Positions 1-7,101 of a DNA stretch of 8,737 bases are shown piece after piece. A model generated the notes under the pieces. The model was not told where the DNA came from. It saw only the letters and a program-made list of their open reading frames with translations, and made no database searches. Origin of the DNA: Sulfurimonadaceae bacterium (GTDB lineage: Bacteria > Campylobacterota > Campylobacteria > Campylobacterales > Sulfurimonadaceae). A program made the translations under genes and the position numbers. The stretch spans positions 1 to 8,737 of the forward strand of contig JAPHSI010000227.1 in NCBI GenBank assembly GCA_026193155.1, written 5' to 3'. Every line of letters begins with the position of its first letter. Positions within the stretch are counted from its first letter, which is position 1.

Positions 1-831
1 GACAGATGCTCGTATATATTCATCGTTCATTATGATTTTACGCTCTTTACCATCTGTTACAACATCAATCTTTTGACCGTATCTGCCTTTAAAGGAAGGC
101 CCTATTACGGTAGAACCGTCTGTACTGTGACAAGCTACACAACCCAATGTCTTGTAAAGAACTTCACCTGCATCTGTAGGTGCACTTTTGTCATGGGGGC
201 TGAGTTTATTGCTGTTGTACCACTCATCAAAAAGTTTTTTCTCCATTACTTCTACTTTAGAGAGCATACTGGAGTGTCCGGTTCCGCAGTATTCTGCACA
301 TTGTATATCGTAACGACCTATTTTTGTAGCGTTAAACCAAAGTCGGCTGTTGACACCTGGTACTACATCCTCTTTTACACGAAATGCGGGGACGTAAAAA
401 CTATGCAGTACGTCGTTTGTAGGTGCATGTAAACGCAGTATGATATTTTCACCCATCGGTACATAAAGTTCTGTACTTTTTTTCCCATTTGGGTATGTAA
501 AGGTCCATGACCAGCGTTTACCGAGCACATCTACCTCAAATGCATTCTTCGGCATGGTACGGAGTTCTCTAAAAGCGGTATATCCGTAGTAAAAGATTAT
601 AAAAAGCAGTATAGTGGGTATTACGGTCCAAGCGATTTCCAGTGGAGTATGGTGTTTTATGTTTTTTATGTCCTTAGCTTCTACCTTGCTATGGTGATAA
701 CGAAAAATAAAAAATACAATAAGCCCCACCACAAGTACGAACATAGCTACGGATATTCCTACACTTATCCAAAAAGCCTGGTCTACATCGGCTGCAAATG
801 AAGATACGTCTTGGTTAAAACCTTCTAACAT
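1..831 (-). CDS. coxB: Cytochrome c oxidase subunit II with fused cytochrome c domain (caa3-type), 3' end cut by window edge
   Basis: Reading the minus strand from the ATG at 831 gives 277 residues before the left edge. The protein starts with a short N-terminus and two membrane segments (about 20-43 and 66-84). A periplasmic cupredoxin domain follows, with the aromatic stretch around W107/W109 that passes electrons from CuA. The CuA ligands are all present: H143, then C178, E180, C182, H186 and M189 in CAEYCGTGHSSM. A C-terminal cytochrome c domain carries the heme motif CVACH at 231-235. The axial Met and the stop codon lie beyond the window. The domain order is that of caa3 oxidases, in which heme c feeds CuA directly and CuA feeds subunit I. 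The start is fixed by AAAGGAG at 837-843, five bases upstream and overlapping the coxD stop. There is no lipobox; the N-terminus looks like an uncleaved membrane anchor. It is the last visible gene of the cox operon. Function is very secure; only the C-terminus is unseen. Confidence 0.96.
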   Translation of the reverse strand, partial: MLEGFNQDVSSFAADVDQAFWISVGISVAMFVLVVGLIVFFIFRYHHSKVEAKDIKNIKHHTPLEIAWTVIPTILLFIIFYYGYTAFRELRTMPKNAFEVDVLGKRWSWTFTYPNGKKSTELYVPMGENIILRLHAPTNDVLHSFYVPAFRVKEDVVPGVNSRLWFNATKIGRYDIQCAEYCGTGHSSMLSKVEVMEKKLFDEWYNSNKLSPHDKSAPTDAGEVLYKTLGCVACHSTDGSTVIGPSFKGRYGQKIDVVTDGKERKIIMNDEYIRASV

Positions 832-841
832 AATATCTCCT

Positions 842-1114
842 TTATAAATGTGTTACGTCTATACCGACAATGACAAAGAAAATAAGCAGTATTATCAAAG
901 CCATCAGGACATAGCTTTTTAAGTATGCTTTTTCACTTCTCAGATGCATATATATCGCACCGATAAGCCATATTTTCATCATACTTATCAGTAGCTGTAC
1001 TATAGCTGTTTTATCAGGTGTCATGTGGTAAAAAACAGGCTGCATAAAAGTTAAGAGTGTAAGCAAAAGCAAGCCAAATAAAACTTTTGTATATATAGCT
1101 ATAGAGTATTTCAT
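842..1114 (-). CDS. coxD: Cytochrome c oxidase subunit IV (small membrane subunit, COX4_pro-like)
   Basis: This is a 90-residue, almost wholly hydrophobic protein with three predicted membrane helices at about 10-28, 37-57 and 66-88. The second helix ends in KIWLIGAIYMHLRSEK, which matches the K...FMHL..E pattern of the small bacterial subunit IV found in caa3/aa3 operons. In that family the subunit is structural and helps assembly or stability of the oxidase; it binds no cofactor. It lies one base after coxC and is followed by coxB ten bases on, in the usual company for subunit IV. Its ribosome binding site AGGAG (1121-1125) sits inside the last codons of coxC, so translation of the two is probably coupled. 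Family assignment rests on size, topology, motif and position, since these subunits diverge quickly. Confidence 0.85.
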   Translation of the reverse strand: MKYSIAIYTKVLFGLLLLTLLTFMQPVFYHMTPDKTAIVQLLISMMKIWLIGAIYMHLRSEKAYLKSYVLMALIILLIFFVIVGIDVTHL

Positions 1115-1115
1115 C

Positions 1116-1763
1116 TCAGACTCCTATCATATAAAAAAGTGGAAACAGAACAATCCATATCAGATGCACAAAATCCCAATATAGAGTTACGTTTTTCATA
1201 ACAATGGTATGATCTTCTCTTATCCCGCCCGAGCGAATAAGAAGCAAAACCCAAGTCATAAGGGCAATACCCCCGATTATATGAAGTCCGTGAAGTCCCG
1301 TCATAACAAAATACAGACCAAAAAACAGTATCTCACCTTTGTCTTTTTTTAGAAGTATTTCAGATCCGGGGTAGATGCCTTGAGTTATATCCACACTCCA
1401 CTCCGAAGCTTTGATAGCTAAAAATATAACTGCCATCAATAGGGTTATACCGACTAAGATAGCCGATAGTTTTGTTTTTCCCTGACGCATCATTATAGAT
1501 GCCACGCCCATTGTGTATGTGCTTACTAGTAAGATTACCGTGTTTATTCCTCCAAGCCAGATATTTAGTTCAGATGAAGCTGAGGCAAACACTTCCATAT
1601 TACGATAAAAGTAGATGGCAAAAATCAAAAAAAGAGCACCAAACATCATCCCTTCAGTAAATAAAAATATCCAAAACCCAAACTTTTCACCATTGTAATC
1701 ATCTTTATAGTCAGATACTGGATGCCCTTTGCCTTGCACGTCATAAGCTAGTTCATTTTCCAT
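1116..1763 (-). CDS. coxC: Cytochrome c oxidase subunit III
   Basis: The 215-residue protein is a five-helix version of subunit III, as expected for bacterial caa3/A2-type oxidases, and lacks the first two helices of the seven-helix form. Landmarks are FLFTEGMMFG at 33-42 with E37, the KASEW stretch at 118-122 with the buried E121, GLHGLHII at 156-163 with H158 and H161, and the end signature YWDFVHLIWIVLFPLFY at 195-211. In this family subunit III binds lipid near the proton-entry side of subunit I and protects the oxidase from turnover inactivation; it has no redox centre. Its ATG shares one base with the coxA stop (TGATG at 1761-1765), and AGGAGG at 1772-1777 lies eight bases upstream, so re-initiation is likely. 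It is not fused to subunit I, unlike the Thermus caa3 arrangement. Confidence 0.95.
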   Translation of the reverse strand: MENELAYDVQGKGHPVSDYKDDYNGEKFGFWIFLFTEGMMFGALFLIFAIYFYRNMEVFASASSELNIWLGGINTVILLVSTYTMGVASIMMRQGKTKLSAILVGITLLMAVIFLAIKASEWSVDITQGIYPGSEILLKKDKGEILFFGLYFVMTGLHGLHIIGGIALMTWVLLLIRSGGIREDHTIVMKNVTLYWDFVHLIWIVLFPLFYMIGV

Positions 1764-3412
1764 CAGTGAATCCTCCTAAAGTTCTCATCAAATTTCACTA
1801 CCGCTTCACCTTTTTCATACTCATACGGGTCAAAATCTACATAAGGTATTTTTGAAAAGTTTTCAAGCGGAGGCGGGGATGGTATGTGCCATTCCAAAGT
1901 GGTTCCGTTCCATGGATTTGCACCTGCTTTTTTACCCTCTTTGACTCCTTTGTAAAAATTGTATAAGACAAATAAGAGCCCGGATGCTACAAGAACTGCT
2001 CCAATCCCCGCTATTTGATGGTAGATGCTAAATGTAGGAAGATAATCAAAATAACGTCTTGGATTACCTAAAAAACCTGCTATAAACATAGGAAACCAGA
2101 GCATGTTAAAGCCTACAAACATCAGTATAAATGCGATTCGTCCCCGAACTTCATCATAAAGTTTTCCGGTTATCTTTGGATACCAGTAGTGTAGACCTCC
2201 GATAAACATAAATATAACTCCGCCGAGTATAGTGTAGTGAAAATGTGCTACTACAAAATATGTATCGTGAAGGTGTATGTCCGTACCCAAGGCACCAAGG
2301 ACTACCCCTGTAAGACCGCCTATAGTGAAGTTTATGATGCTTCCAAGAATCCAAAGCATTGGAGTGGCAAGTATTATAGAACCTTTATAAAGTGTTGCAA
2401 TCCAGTCAAATATTTTTACCCCCGTAGGTATTGCTACTAAGAAGGTTAAAAAGGAAAATATTATACGTGCCAAGTCACTTATGCCAGAGGTAAACATATG
2501 ATGTCCCCATACCAAATAACCTATACCTGCAATAGATGCAGAAGATAAAGCGATAGAACGGTAGCCAAAGATAGTACGTCTGCTAAATACGGGAAGCACC
2601 TCTGAGACAATCCCAAATCCAGGTAAAATCATAAGGTATACGGCAGGGTGTGAATATATCCAAAACAGATGCTCAAAAAGTATAGGATCTCCACCCTTTG
2701 TAGGATCAAATATACCTATGCCCAAAGTCCTCTCTAAAATAACCAGCAAAAGGGTAATCCCTACAACGGGAGTGGCAAGTACTTGAATCCAAGCCGTGGA
2801 ATATAATCCCCAGACAAAAAGCGGCATTTTAAAAAAGTCCATACCGGGAGCTCGTAGGCGATGGATGGTTACTACAAAATTTATACCTGTTAAAATGGAA
2901 GAAAGCCCCAGTATAAATGCGGCACTAAGTGTAAAGATGACGCTTGTCTCTGTCTTTAAGCTATACGGTGCATAAAAGGTCCATCCCGTGTCTGCAAATC
3001 CATGAGCAGTCATAAGTGAAGAAAGAGCCGTAATAACACCAATTATGTAAAGCCACCACGACAATAGATTAAGACGGGGAAAGGATAAATCTCTGGCTCC
3101 AAGCATCAGAGGAAGCATAAAGTTTCCAAGTGCTGCGGCAATTCCCGGAACTACAAATAAAAATATCATCGTAACACCGTGAAAAGTAAAGGTTTGGTTA
3201 TAAGTTTGTGCCTCTATTAACTGTTGTCCGGGAAAGAAAAGTTCTGCACGCATAGTCAGTGCAGCACCTACGGCAAAAAAGAAAAGGGTGAACATTACAC
3301 CGCTGTATAAAAGTGCGATGCGTTTATGATCAACTGAGAATATCCATTGCAGTATCTTGCTTTTATGCTCTCCAAAAACTGTATGTGTCTCATCATAAAA
3401 ACTACGATTCAT
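1763..3412 (-). CDS. coxA: Cytochrome c oxidase subunit I, A2-type heme-copper oxidase catalytic subunit
   Basis: The 549-residue, roughly 12-helix subunit holds heme a, heme a3 and CuB, where oxygen is reduced to water and protons are pumped. Metal ligands are complete: H78 and H392 for heme a, H390 for heme a3, and H255, H304 and H305 for CuB. Y259 is the expected cross-linked tyrosine. H382-D383 matches the Mg/Mn site. The K-channel lysine is K333 in TGVKIF. The D-channel entry residues D108 and N115 are kept in GARDLSFPRLN. The catalytic helix reads YSHPAVY (253-259) where A1-type enzymes have GHPEVY, which defines the A2 class. The C-terminus has the family motif TLEWHIPSPPPLENF (505-519). 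I chose ATG 3412 because AAAGGAG lies at 3423-3429. An in-frame ATG at 3481 would add 23 untypical residues and overlap the SCO gene by 80 bases. The chosen start overlaps SCO by 11 bases. Confidence 0.98.
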   Translation of the reverse strand: MNRSFYDETHTVFGEHKSKILQWIFSVDHKRIALLYSGVMFTLFFFAVGAALTMRAELFFPGQQLIEAQTYNQTFTFHGVTMIFLFVVPGIAAALGNFMLPLMLGARDLSFPRLNLLSWWLYIIGVITALSSLMTAHGFADTGWTFYAPYSLKTETSVIFTLSAAFILGLSSILTGINFVVTIHRLRAPGMDFFKMPLFVWGLYSTAWIQVLATPVVGITLLLVILERTLGIGIFDPTKGGDPILFEHLFWIYSHPAVYLMILPGFGIVSEVLPVFSRRTIFGYRSIALSSASIAGIGYLVWGHHMFTSGISDLARIIFSFLTFLVAIPTGVKIFDWIATLYKGSIILATPMLWILGSIINFTIGGLTGVVLGALGTDIHLHDTYFVVAHFHYTILGGVIFMFIGGLHYWYPKITGKLYDEVRGRIAFILMFVGFNMLWFPMFIAGFLGNPRRYFDYLPTFSIYHQIAGIGAVLVASGLLFVLYNFYKGVKEGKKAGANPWNGTTLEWHIPSPPPLENFSKIPYVDFDPYEYEKGEAVVKFDENFRRIH

Positions 3413-4211
3413 CGGAACTTTTCTCCTTTGCAGTATTTTGTTTTCTTCCGCTTTTAAGCAGGTAGATAAAAAAACCGCCAAGTATCAAAGACATTAGAAC
3501 TGCTCCAACCTTTTCAGCGGCAAAGACATAGGTCTTGTTTTTTGGATCAAATGCAAAACAAAAAAGTAAAGTCTTGGCTATGGTCGGTCTAACAGTACCT
3601 TTGGAAGCTTCCAGCATAGCCATTTGAATATCAAAGGGGAGTTGTTTTATACCGTTTAGATAACGGGTGATTTTTCCCTCAGGTGAGATAGCCACCAAAA
3701 CGGCAGGGTGTGTGTACTGGACCATACCGTTTGGTGAATTTTCTTCTTTTTCATAAGAAAAACCTACACTTTGGGTGATTTTTTTTATATTTACTTCTTT
3801 TCCCGTAAGAAAACTCCATGCATCTGCATTAAAATTACGTCTCATGGCAGAGAGCAGTTCTTTCTTTTTATGCGCTGCATCTTCGCTAGTTTCATTAGGA
3901 TTAAAACTAAGAGTTATAACTTTGTAATCTTTGTTTTCTTTTAGATTTACCATTTCAAGGTTTTTTGCAAGGTCTTGGAGTTGAGGTGTACAGATATGTG
4001 GACAACCAAAGTAGTTTAGGGTTAAGATAGCGGGTTTATTATCTAGTAGCTGTTTGAAAGTTACCGTGTTATTGTATTCATCTTTAAACTCTACGTTTAA
4101 AGGTATATATTCACCCGGATGTTCTTGTATGCCAAGTTTCCCATCAGCTGATAAAATTATAGAATATAACAATAGAGTAATAAGTACTCTTTTTAACGTA
4201 CAAGTTGACAT
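3402..4211 (-). CDS. SCO1/SenC-family copper chaperone for cytochrome c oxidase, with C-terminal membrane anchor
   Basis: This 269-residue protein has a thioredoxin-like fold of the SCO1/SenC/PrrC family, which delivers copper to, or reduces the cysteines of, the CuA site of subunit II. The metal-binding CxxxC is C70-P-H-I-C74 in NYFGCPHICTPQL, and the third ligand is H168 in QYTHPAVLV. An N-terminal signal-like segment (about 7-22) suggests export to the periplasm. A second hydrophobic helix at about 233-252 followed by a charged tail would anchor the domain at its C-terminus. The stretch LLFCFAFDPKNKTYVF (215-230) just before it resembles the longer SCO subfamily found next to caa3 oxidases. 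It is the first gene of the cox operon and its TAG stop lies inside coxA. GAGGAG at 4220-4225 is a strong ribosome binding site eight bases upstream of the ATG. Whether it acts mainly as copper donor or thiol reductase cannot be told from sequence. Confidence 0.94.
   Translation of the reverse strand: MSTCTLKRVLITLLLYSIILSADGKLGIQEHPGEYIPLNVEFKDEYNNTVTFKQLLDNKPAILTLNYFGCPHICTPQLQDLAKNLEMVNLKENKDYKVITLSFNPNETSEDAAHKKKELLSAMRRNFNADAWSFLTGKEVNIKKITQSVGFSYEKEENSPNGMVQYTHPAVLVAISPEGKITRYLNGIKQLPFDIQMAMLEASKGTVRPTIAKTLLFCFAFDPKNKTYVFAAEKVGAVLMSLILGGFFIYLLKSGRKQNTAKEKSSDES
3423..3429 (-). promoter_or_regulatory. Ribosome binding site that decides the coxA start
   Basis: AAAGGAG on the minus strand lies ten bases before ATG 3412, inside the end of the SCO gene. 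The longer alternative start at 3481 lacks support from family length, so this site fixes the N-terminus at MNRSFYDE. Confidence 0.75.
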
Positions 4212-4322
4212 ATTTCTATCTCCTCTCGTTAAATAACATTTACTTATGCTAAAAGAGTATGTTAACTCATAGTATTAAAAAATAATCTTATAAATTTTAT
4301 TTAGTTTATATAGAAGATGTTT
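4212..4322 (-). promoter_or_regulatory. Intergenic region between corA and the cox operon; possible cox promoter
   Basis: This 111-base, very AT-rich gap is the only break between the two operons and so the natural place for a cox promoter. Several weak -10-like boxes occur on the minus strand, the best being TATAAG at 4287-4292; TATAAA further upstream is an alternative. None has a convincing -35. A small dyad GAGT-N6-ACTC with GTTAAC inside lies around 4255-4268 and could be chance. The SCO ribosome binding site GAGGAG is at 4220-4225. No strong terminator is seen, so read-through from corA is possible. Confidence 0.3.
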
Positions 4323-5114
4323 CTAATTTTCAACTTTTTTACGCCAAAATTGTACAGCAAGAGCTGTAATTACAATCAGTAGTCCCATTATAGATACGGC
4401 ATAAAAAGTTCCGTTTGTACCGCCCGTGAAAGGTAAAGAACTTGTGTTCATACCAAAAAAACCTACAACTAAATTAAGTGGAAGAAAAATTGCAGATATT
4501 ATAGTTAATATATATATCATCTTATTCATTTTATCATTAGATTTGGCATTGTAAAAACTGTAAAGATAATCTAACTTAGATAATTGAAGTGTAGCAGAAC
4601 GCATGGTCCTCTCTATATGCTCATGTAAATCCATATAATGATTTATAGGAAAAGTCTCATTATGCTCATAATAATCTATAAAATTTTCTATAGTATTTGC
4701 CGTCTTTAATAGTATGCGTTCTATTCGTAAAATCTCTAGTTTTAACTCAAGCCATATATTCATAAAATTTTCTTTTATTTTATTCTCATATAACAGCTCT
4801 TCTATCTCCGATACTCTGTCTTGATATTTTATAAATGATTTTAACATTTTGTCTATATTTTTATCGAGTAATTTATACGGTTCGTCAAAACGACTCTTTA
4901 GCTCTTCAAATTCGTTTTTATTTTTATCATAAAAATAACTTTGCTCTTTTGTGATTATGAAGCCAAATGATTTTGCACTTAATTCATTAGTAATAACCGG
5001 TATGCGTATAATAAGCATATCATAGTCATCATTTTCATCAAAAATAGAAGGATGCAACTCATTTTTTAAATCTTCTAAGTGTAAAGAATCAATTAGTTTA
5101 TTAACATTTTGCAT
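4323..5114 (-). CDS. corA: CorA-family divalent metal cation (Mg2+/Co2+-type) channel
   Basis: The 263-residue protein ends in two membrane helices (about 200-220 and 237-256). The invariant GMN motif (221-223, in VVGFFGMNTSSLPF) follows the first one, which is the pore signature of the CorA/ZntB/Mrs2 superfamily. A cytoplasmic alpha/beta N-domain (about 1-70) and a long charged helical region (about 75-195) match the funnel of pentameric CorA. At 263 residues it is shorter than the roughly 316 of well-studied CorA proteins, with the loss in the N-terminal domain, yet the opening residues look like a genuine family start. Known members pass Mg2+, Co2+ or Ni2+, while ZntB moves Zn2+; selectivity cannot be read here. 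It begins two bases after the mscS stop, with only a weak AAAG-type ribosome binding site, so coupling to mscS is likely. It is the last gene of its block and is noticeably AT-rich. Confidence 0.9.
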   Translation of the reverse strand: MQNVNKLIDSLHLEDLKNELHPSIFDENDDYDMLIIRIPVITNELSAKSFGFIITKEQSYFYDKNKNEFEELKSRFDEPYKLLDKNIDKMLKSFIKYQDRVSEIEELLYENKIKENFMNIWLELKLEILRIERILLKTANTIENFIDYYEHNETFPINHYMDLHEHIERTMRSATLQLSKLDYLYSFYNAKSNDKMNKMIYILTIISAIFLPLNLVVGFFGMNTSSLPFTGGTNGTFYAVSIMGLLIVITALAVQFWRKKVEN

Positions 5115-5116
5115 AT

Positions 5117-6043
5117 TTATACTTTATCGTTTTGTTTCATATTAACATCAAGCTGAGGAAATGGGATGCTGATATTGTTTGCTCTGAGAGCATCGTATAT
5201 CAGTATTAAAAAATCAGACTTTAAAGGGATGTTTTTTTGTTTTGTATCCCTGTTTACCCATACAACTAGTTCCAAATCTACACTACTGCTGTTCATAAGA
5301 GTCATTCTCACCTCAGGCTTTTTATCTTCATCATTTTTTATATATGTTATATCACTTTTTTCAAGTGCATCTAATATTACTGTTCTAACATCTTCTATCT
5401 CTGTACCGTATGCTACGCCAAAAGGTATATGGAGTCTTCTTATTCTGTCTTCCAAAGTTAGGTTAATAACATTGTTTTGAATAAAAGAGGAGTTTGGGAC
5501 AATAATATCTATGTTGTCAAATGTTTTGATGGTGGTTGAGCGTATACGCATATCGGTAACCGTACCGCTTAAAGTATCGCTTATCTCGATTATATCACCG
5601 ATTCTGATTGTACGCTCAAACATTAAAATAATACCCGCTATCAAGTTTGATACAACCGTTTGCAGACCAAAACCTATACCAATAGATAATGCACCTGCTA
5701 TAAGTGATAATGATTTTAAGTCTACACCCAAACTTCTAAATGCACTCATAAAGAAAATAAGAATAATTATGTAGTAACCTATATTTGATATAAGACGTAT
5801 ACTCATCATACTCATATCTTTATATTTTTGAGTAATTTTAGAAATCCATCTTTTATATATTACGCCAAGTAAAAAACCTACTATAATATATAGAAGGGCT
5901 TTAATAATATTAGTCAAAGAGATAGATTTTTCATTAAAAATAAAAAGAGACGAATCAAAAAACTCTTTTGTTTGTGAAATAAAATCTAAAGAAGCAAACA
6001 GCTGTGTGGATAAAACGAAAATAGCTAAAATCAAATACTTCAT
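5117..6043 (-). CDS. mscS: MscS-family small-conductance mechanosensitive channel
   Basis: The 308-residue protein has a signal-like first helix (about 3-18), a membrane helix near 46-64, another near 85-103, and the glycine/alanine-rich MscS pore helix at about 112-141. The pore helix contains GALSIGIGFGLQTVVSNLI and runs into FERTIRIGD. The beta-domain follows with GTVTDMRIRSTTIKT and the hallmark IVPNSSFI (181-188). The alpha/beta C-terminal domain ends in the typical IPFPQLDV (293-300). Family members form heptameric inner-membrane valves that open under tension to release solutes after hypo-osmotic shock. The reading frame also contains an upstream ATG at 6073, but that lies inside the preceding gene. 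ATG 6043 has AAAGGG at 6050-6055, six bases upstream, and begins directly with a hydrophobic leader. It starts ten bases after the hydrolase gene and two before corA. Size is close to E. coli MscS (286 residues), so it is not one of the large MscK-like forms. Confidence 0.94.
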   Translation of the reverse strand: MKYLILAIFVLSTQLFASLDFISQTKEFFDSSLFIFNEKSISLTNIIKALLYIIVGFLLGVIYKRWISKITQKYKDMSMMSIRLISNIGYYIIILIFFMSAFRSLGVDLKSLSLIAGALSIGIGFGLQTVVSNLIAGIILMFERTIRIGDIIEISDTLSGTVTDMRIRSTTIKTFDNIDIIVPNSSFIQNNVINLTLEDRIRRLHIPFGVAYGTEIEDVRTVILDALEKSDITYIKNDEDKKPEVRMTLMNSSSVDLELVVWVNRDTKQKNIPLKSDFLILIYDALRANNISIPFPQLDVNMKQNDKV

Positions 6044-6049
6044 TATAAA

Positions 6050-6055
6050 CCCTTT
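6050..6055 (-). promoter_or_regulatory. Ribosome binding site that decides the mscS start
   Basis: AAAGGG on the minus strand lies six bases before ATG 6043 and overlaps the stop of the preceding hydrolase gene. It favours the start MKYLILAI over the in-frame ATG at 6073, which is inside the upstream gene. Confidence 0.7.
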
Positions 6056-7100
6056 ATTCAATAATCTCTTCATTGTTTAACTCATAAAATTCACTCTGCT
6101 CTATTGCATCTTCACCAAAGTATTCCATCTTTTTATCGGCTACTTCAAGATTTTTAAAATTAGCTATGTGAAATACTGCATCTCCTTCTTGAATAAGCGG
6201 GATTTCTGATTTTCCTATTATGATTCCATCAAAAGGAGAGAGTATTTCAAAACTCTCATCACCCAAAGGCTCATCTATATATGCAATGACTTCATTTTCA
6301 TAAACAGTCTCACCCAGTGCTTTTATTGTCCTTAACATACCGCTCTCAACTGAACGAATCCACTTACTTGTTTTAGTTATTATAGGAGTCTTTGAGGTTT
6401 TTTTATGAGTCTTAGGCAACATCTCATTTGCTCTTAGAACATTTACAATGCCTTTGACACCTATGCGAATACTTTGCTCATCAAATCTAAGTGCTTCACC
6501 AGCTTCATACAACAGTATAGGTACGCCTTTTTCTTGTGCAACTGAGCGAAGTGAACCGTCTCTTAGTTCTGAGTGCAGAACTACGGGAGCTTCAAATGCT
6601 TTTGCCAGTCTAAAAGTATTTTCATCATCTATATTTGTTCTAATCTGAGGTAAATTTGATTTATGAATAGATGCAGTGTGAAGGTCTATACCAAGGGTAC
6701 ATCTACTAACAATCTCTTCAAAAAATATTTTTGCAACACGGCTTGCAAGTGAGCCTTTAGAACTACCCGGAAAACTTCTGTTTAAATCTCTTCTGTCGGG
6801 AAGATAACGCGAAAGATTCATCATACCGTATACATTCACAACAGGTACCAGAATCAAAGTACCTCTTAGTTTTTTGAGTATATTTAATTTTCTAAGTCTT
6901 CTTATAATCTCTATACCGTTAAGTTCATCACCATGAATGGCAGCACTTATAAAAACTGCGGGACCGTTTCTTCTACCACGGATTATTCTTACAGGTAGTT
7001 CGGTAGGGGTGTTATAAAGTTTTGGTAATTCAATATTTATTGTTGTGTTTGTTCCTCTTAAAATTTCATGACCACCTAAAACAAACTTTTCGCTCGGCAC
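6054..7100 (-). CDS. Succinylglutamate desuccinylase/aspartoacylase-family zinc hydrolase (M14-like), substrate unknown
   Basis: The 348-residue protein belongs to the AstE/AspA (carboxypeptidase-like) fold. Zinc ligands are visible as H56 and E59 in AAIHGDELNG and H141 in IDLHTASIH. PDRRDLNRSFPG (101-112) supplies the substrate-binding Arg/Asn pattern, and E199 in LLYEAG is the likely catalytic glutamate. A C-terminal segment (about 248-312) has the lipoyl-like beta-sandwich character common in this subgroup (GETVYENEVIAYI, LSPFDGIII). Family enzymes remove acyl or aminoacyl groups from small amide substrates such as N-succinylglutamate or N-acetylaspartate. No arginine catabolism genes are nearby, so a role in AST catabolism is unlikely. 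Its position directly after rimK suggests a glutamate-containing peptide or protein tail as substrate, which is inference. The start is GTG at 7098-7100, supported by AGGAG six bases upstream at 7107-7111; no better ATG exists. Confidence 0.88.
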   Translation of the reverse strand: MPSEKFVLGGHEILRGTNTTINIELPKLYNTPTELPVRIIRGRRNGPAVFISAAIHGDELNGIEIIRRLRKLNILKKLRGTLILVPVVNVYGMMNLSRYLPDRRDLNRSFPGSSKGSLASRVAKIFFEEIVSRCTLGIDLHTASIHKSNLPQIRTNIDDENTFRLAKAFEAPVVLHSELRDGSLRSVAQEKGVPILLYEAGEALRFDEQSIRIGVKGIVNVLRANEMLPKTHKKTSKTPIITKTSKWIRSVESGMLRTIKALGETVYENEVIAYIDEPLGDESFEILSPFDGIIIGKSEIPLIQEGDAVFHIANFKNLEVADKKMEYFGEDAIEQSEFYELNNEEIIE

Positions 7101-7101
7101 T

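Noticed and set aside
73..432. Plus-strand open frame of 119 codons opposite coxB
   Set aside because: It lies entirely antisense to the CuA and heme c coding part of coxB, shows no recognisable domain, and is Cys/Tyr-rich as expected of a shadow frame.
2154..2440. Short frames of 66-67 codons on both strands within coxA
   Set aside because: They overlap the heme-ligand region of coxA in other frames and have no family features.
3413..3481. N-terminal extension of coxA from an ATG at 3481
   Set aside because: It would add 23 residues unlike the family, overlap the SCO gene by 80 bases, and ignore the good ribosome binding site before ATG 3412.
4277..4302. Possible intrinsic terminator after corA: AAATAA and TTATTT arms followed by T residues on the minus strand
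   Set aside because: The stem is six A/T pairs with an 11-base loop and would be too weak; the region is simply AT-rich.
5166..5774. Two plus-strand open frames (104 and 87 codons) opposite mscS
   Set aside because: Both are antisense to a conserved channel gene with intact motifs, are Ser/Ile-rich, and have no convincing ribosome binding site.
6054..7100. Assignment of the hydrolase as AstE of arginine catabolism
   Set aside because: No astA, astB, astC or astD is nearby, and the rimB-rimK context points to another substrate, so only the family is named.
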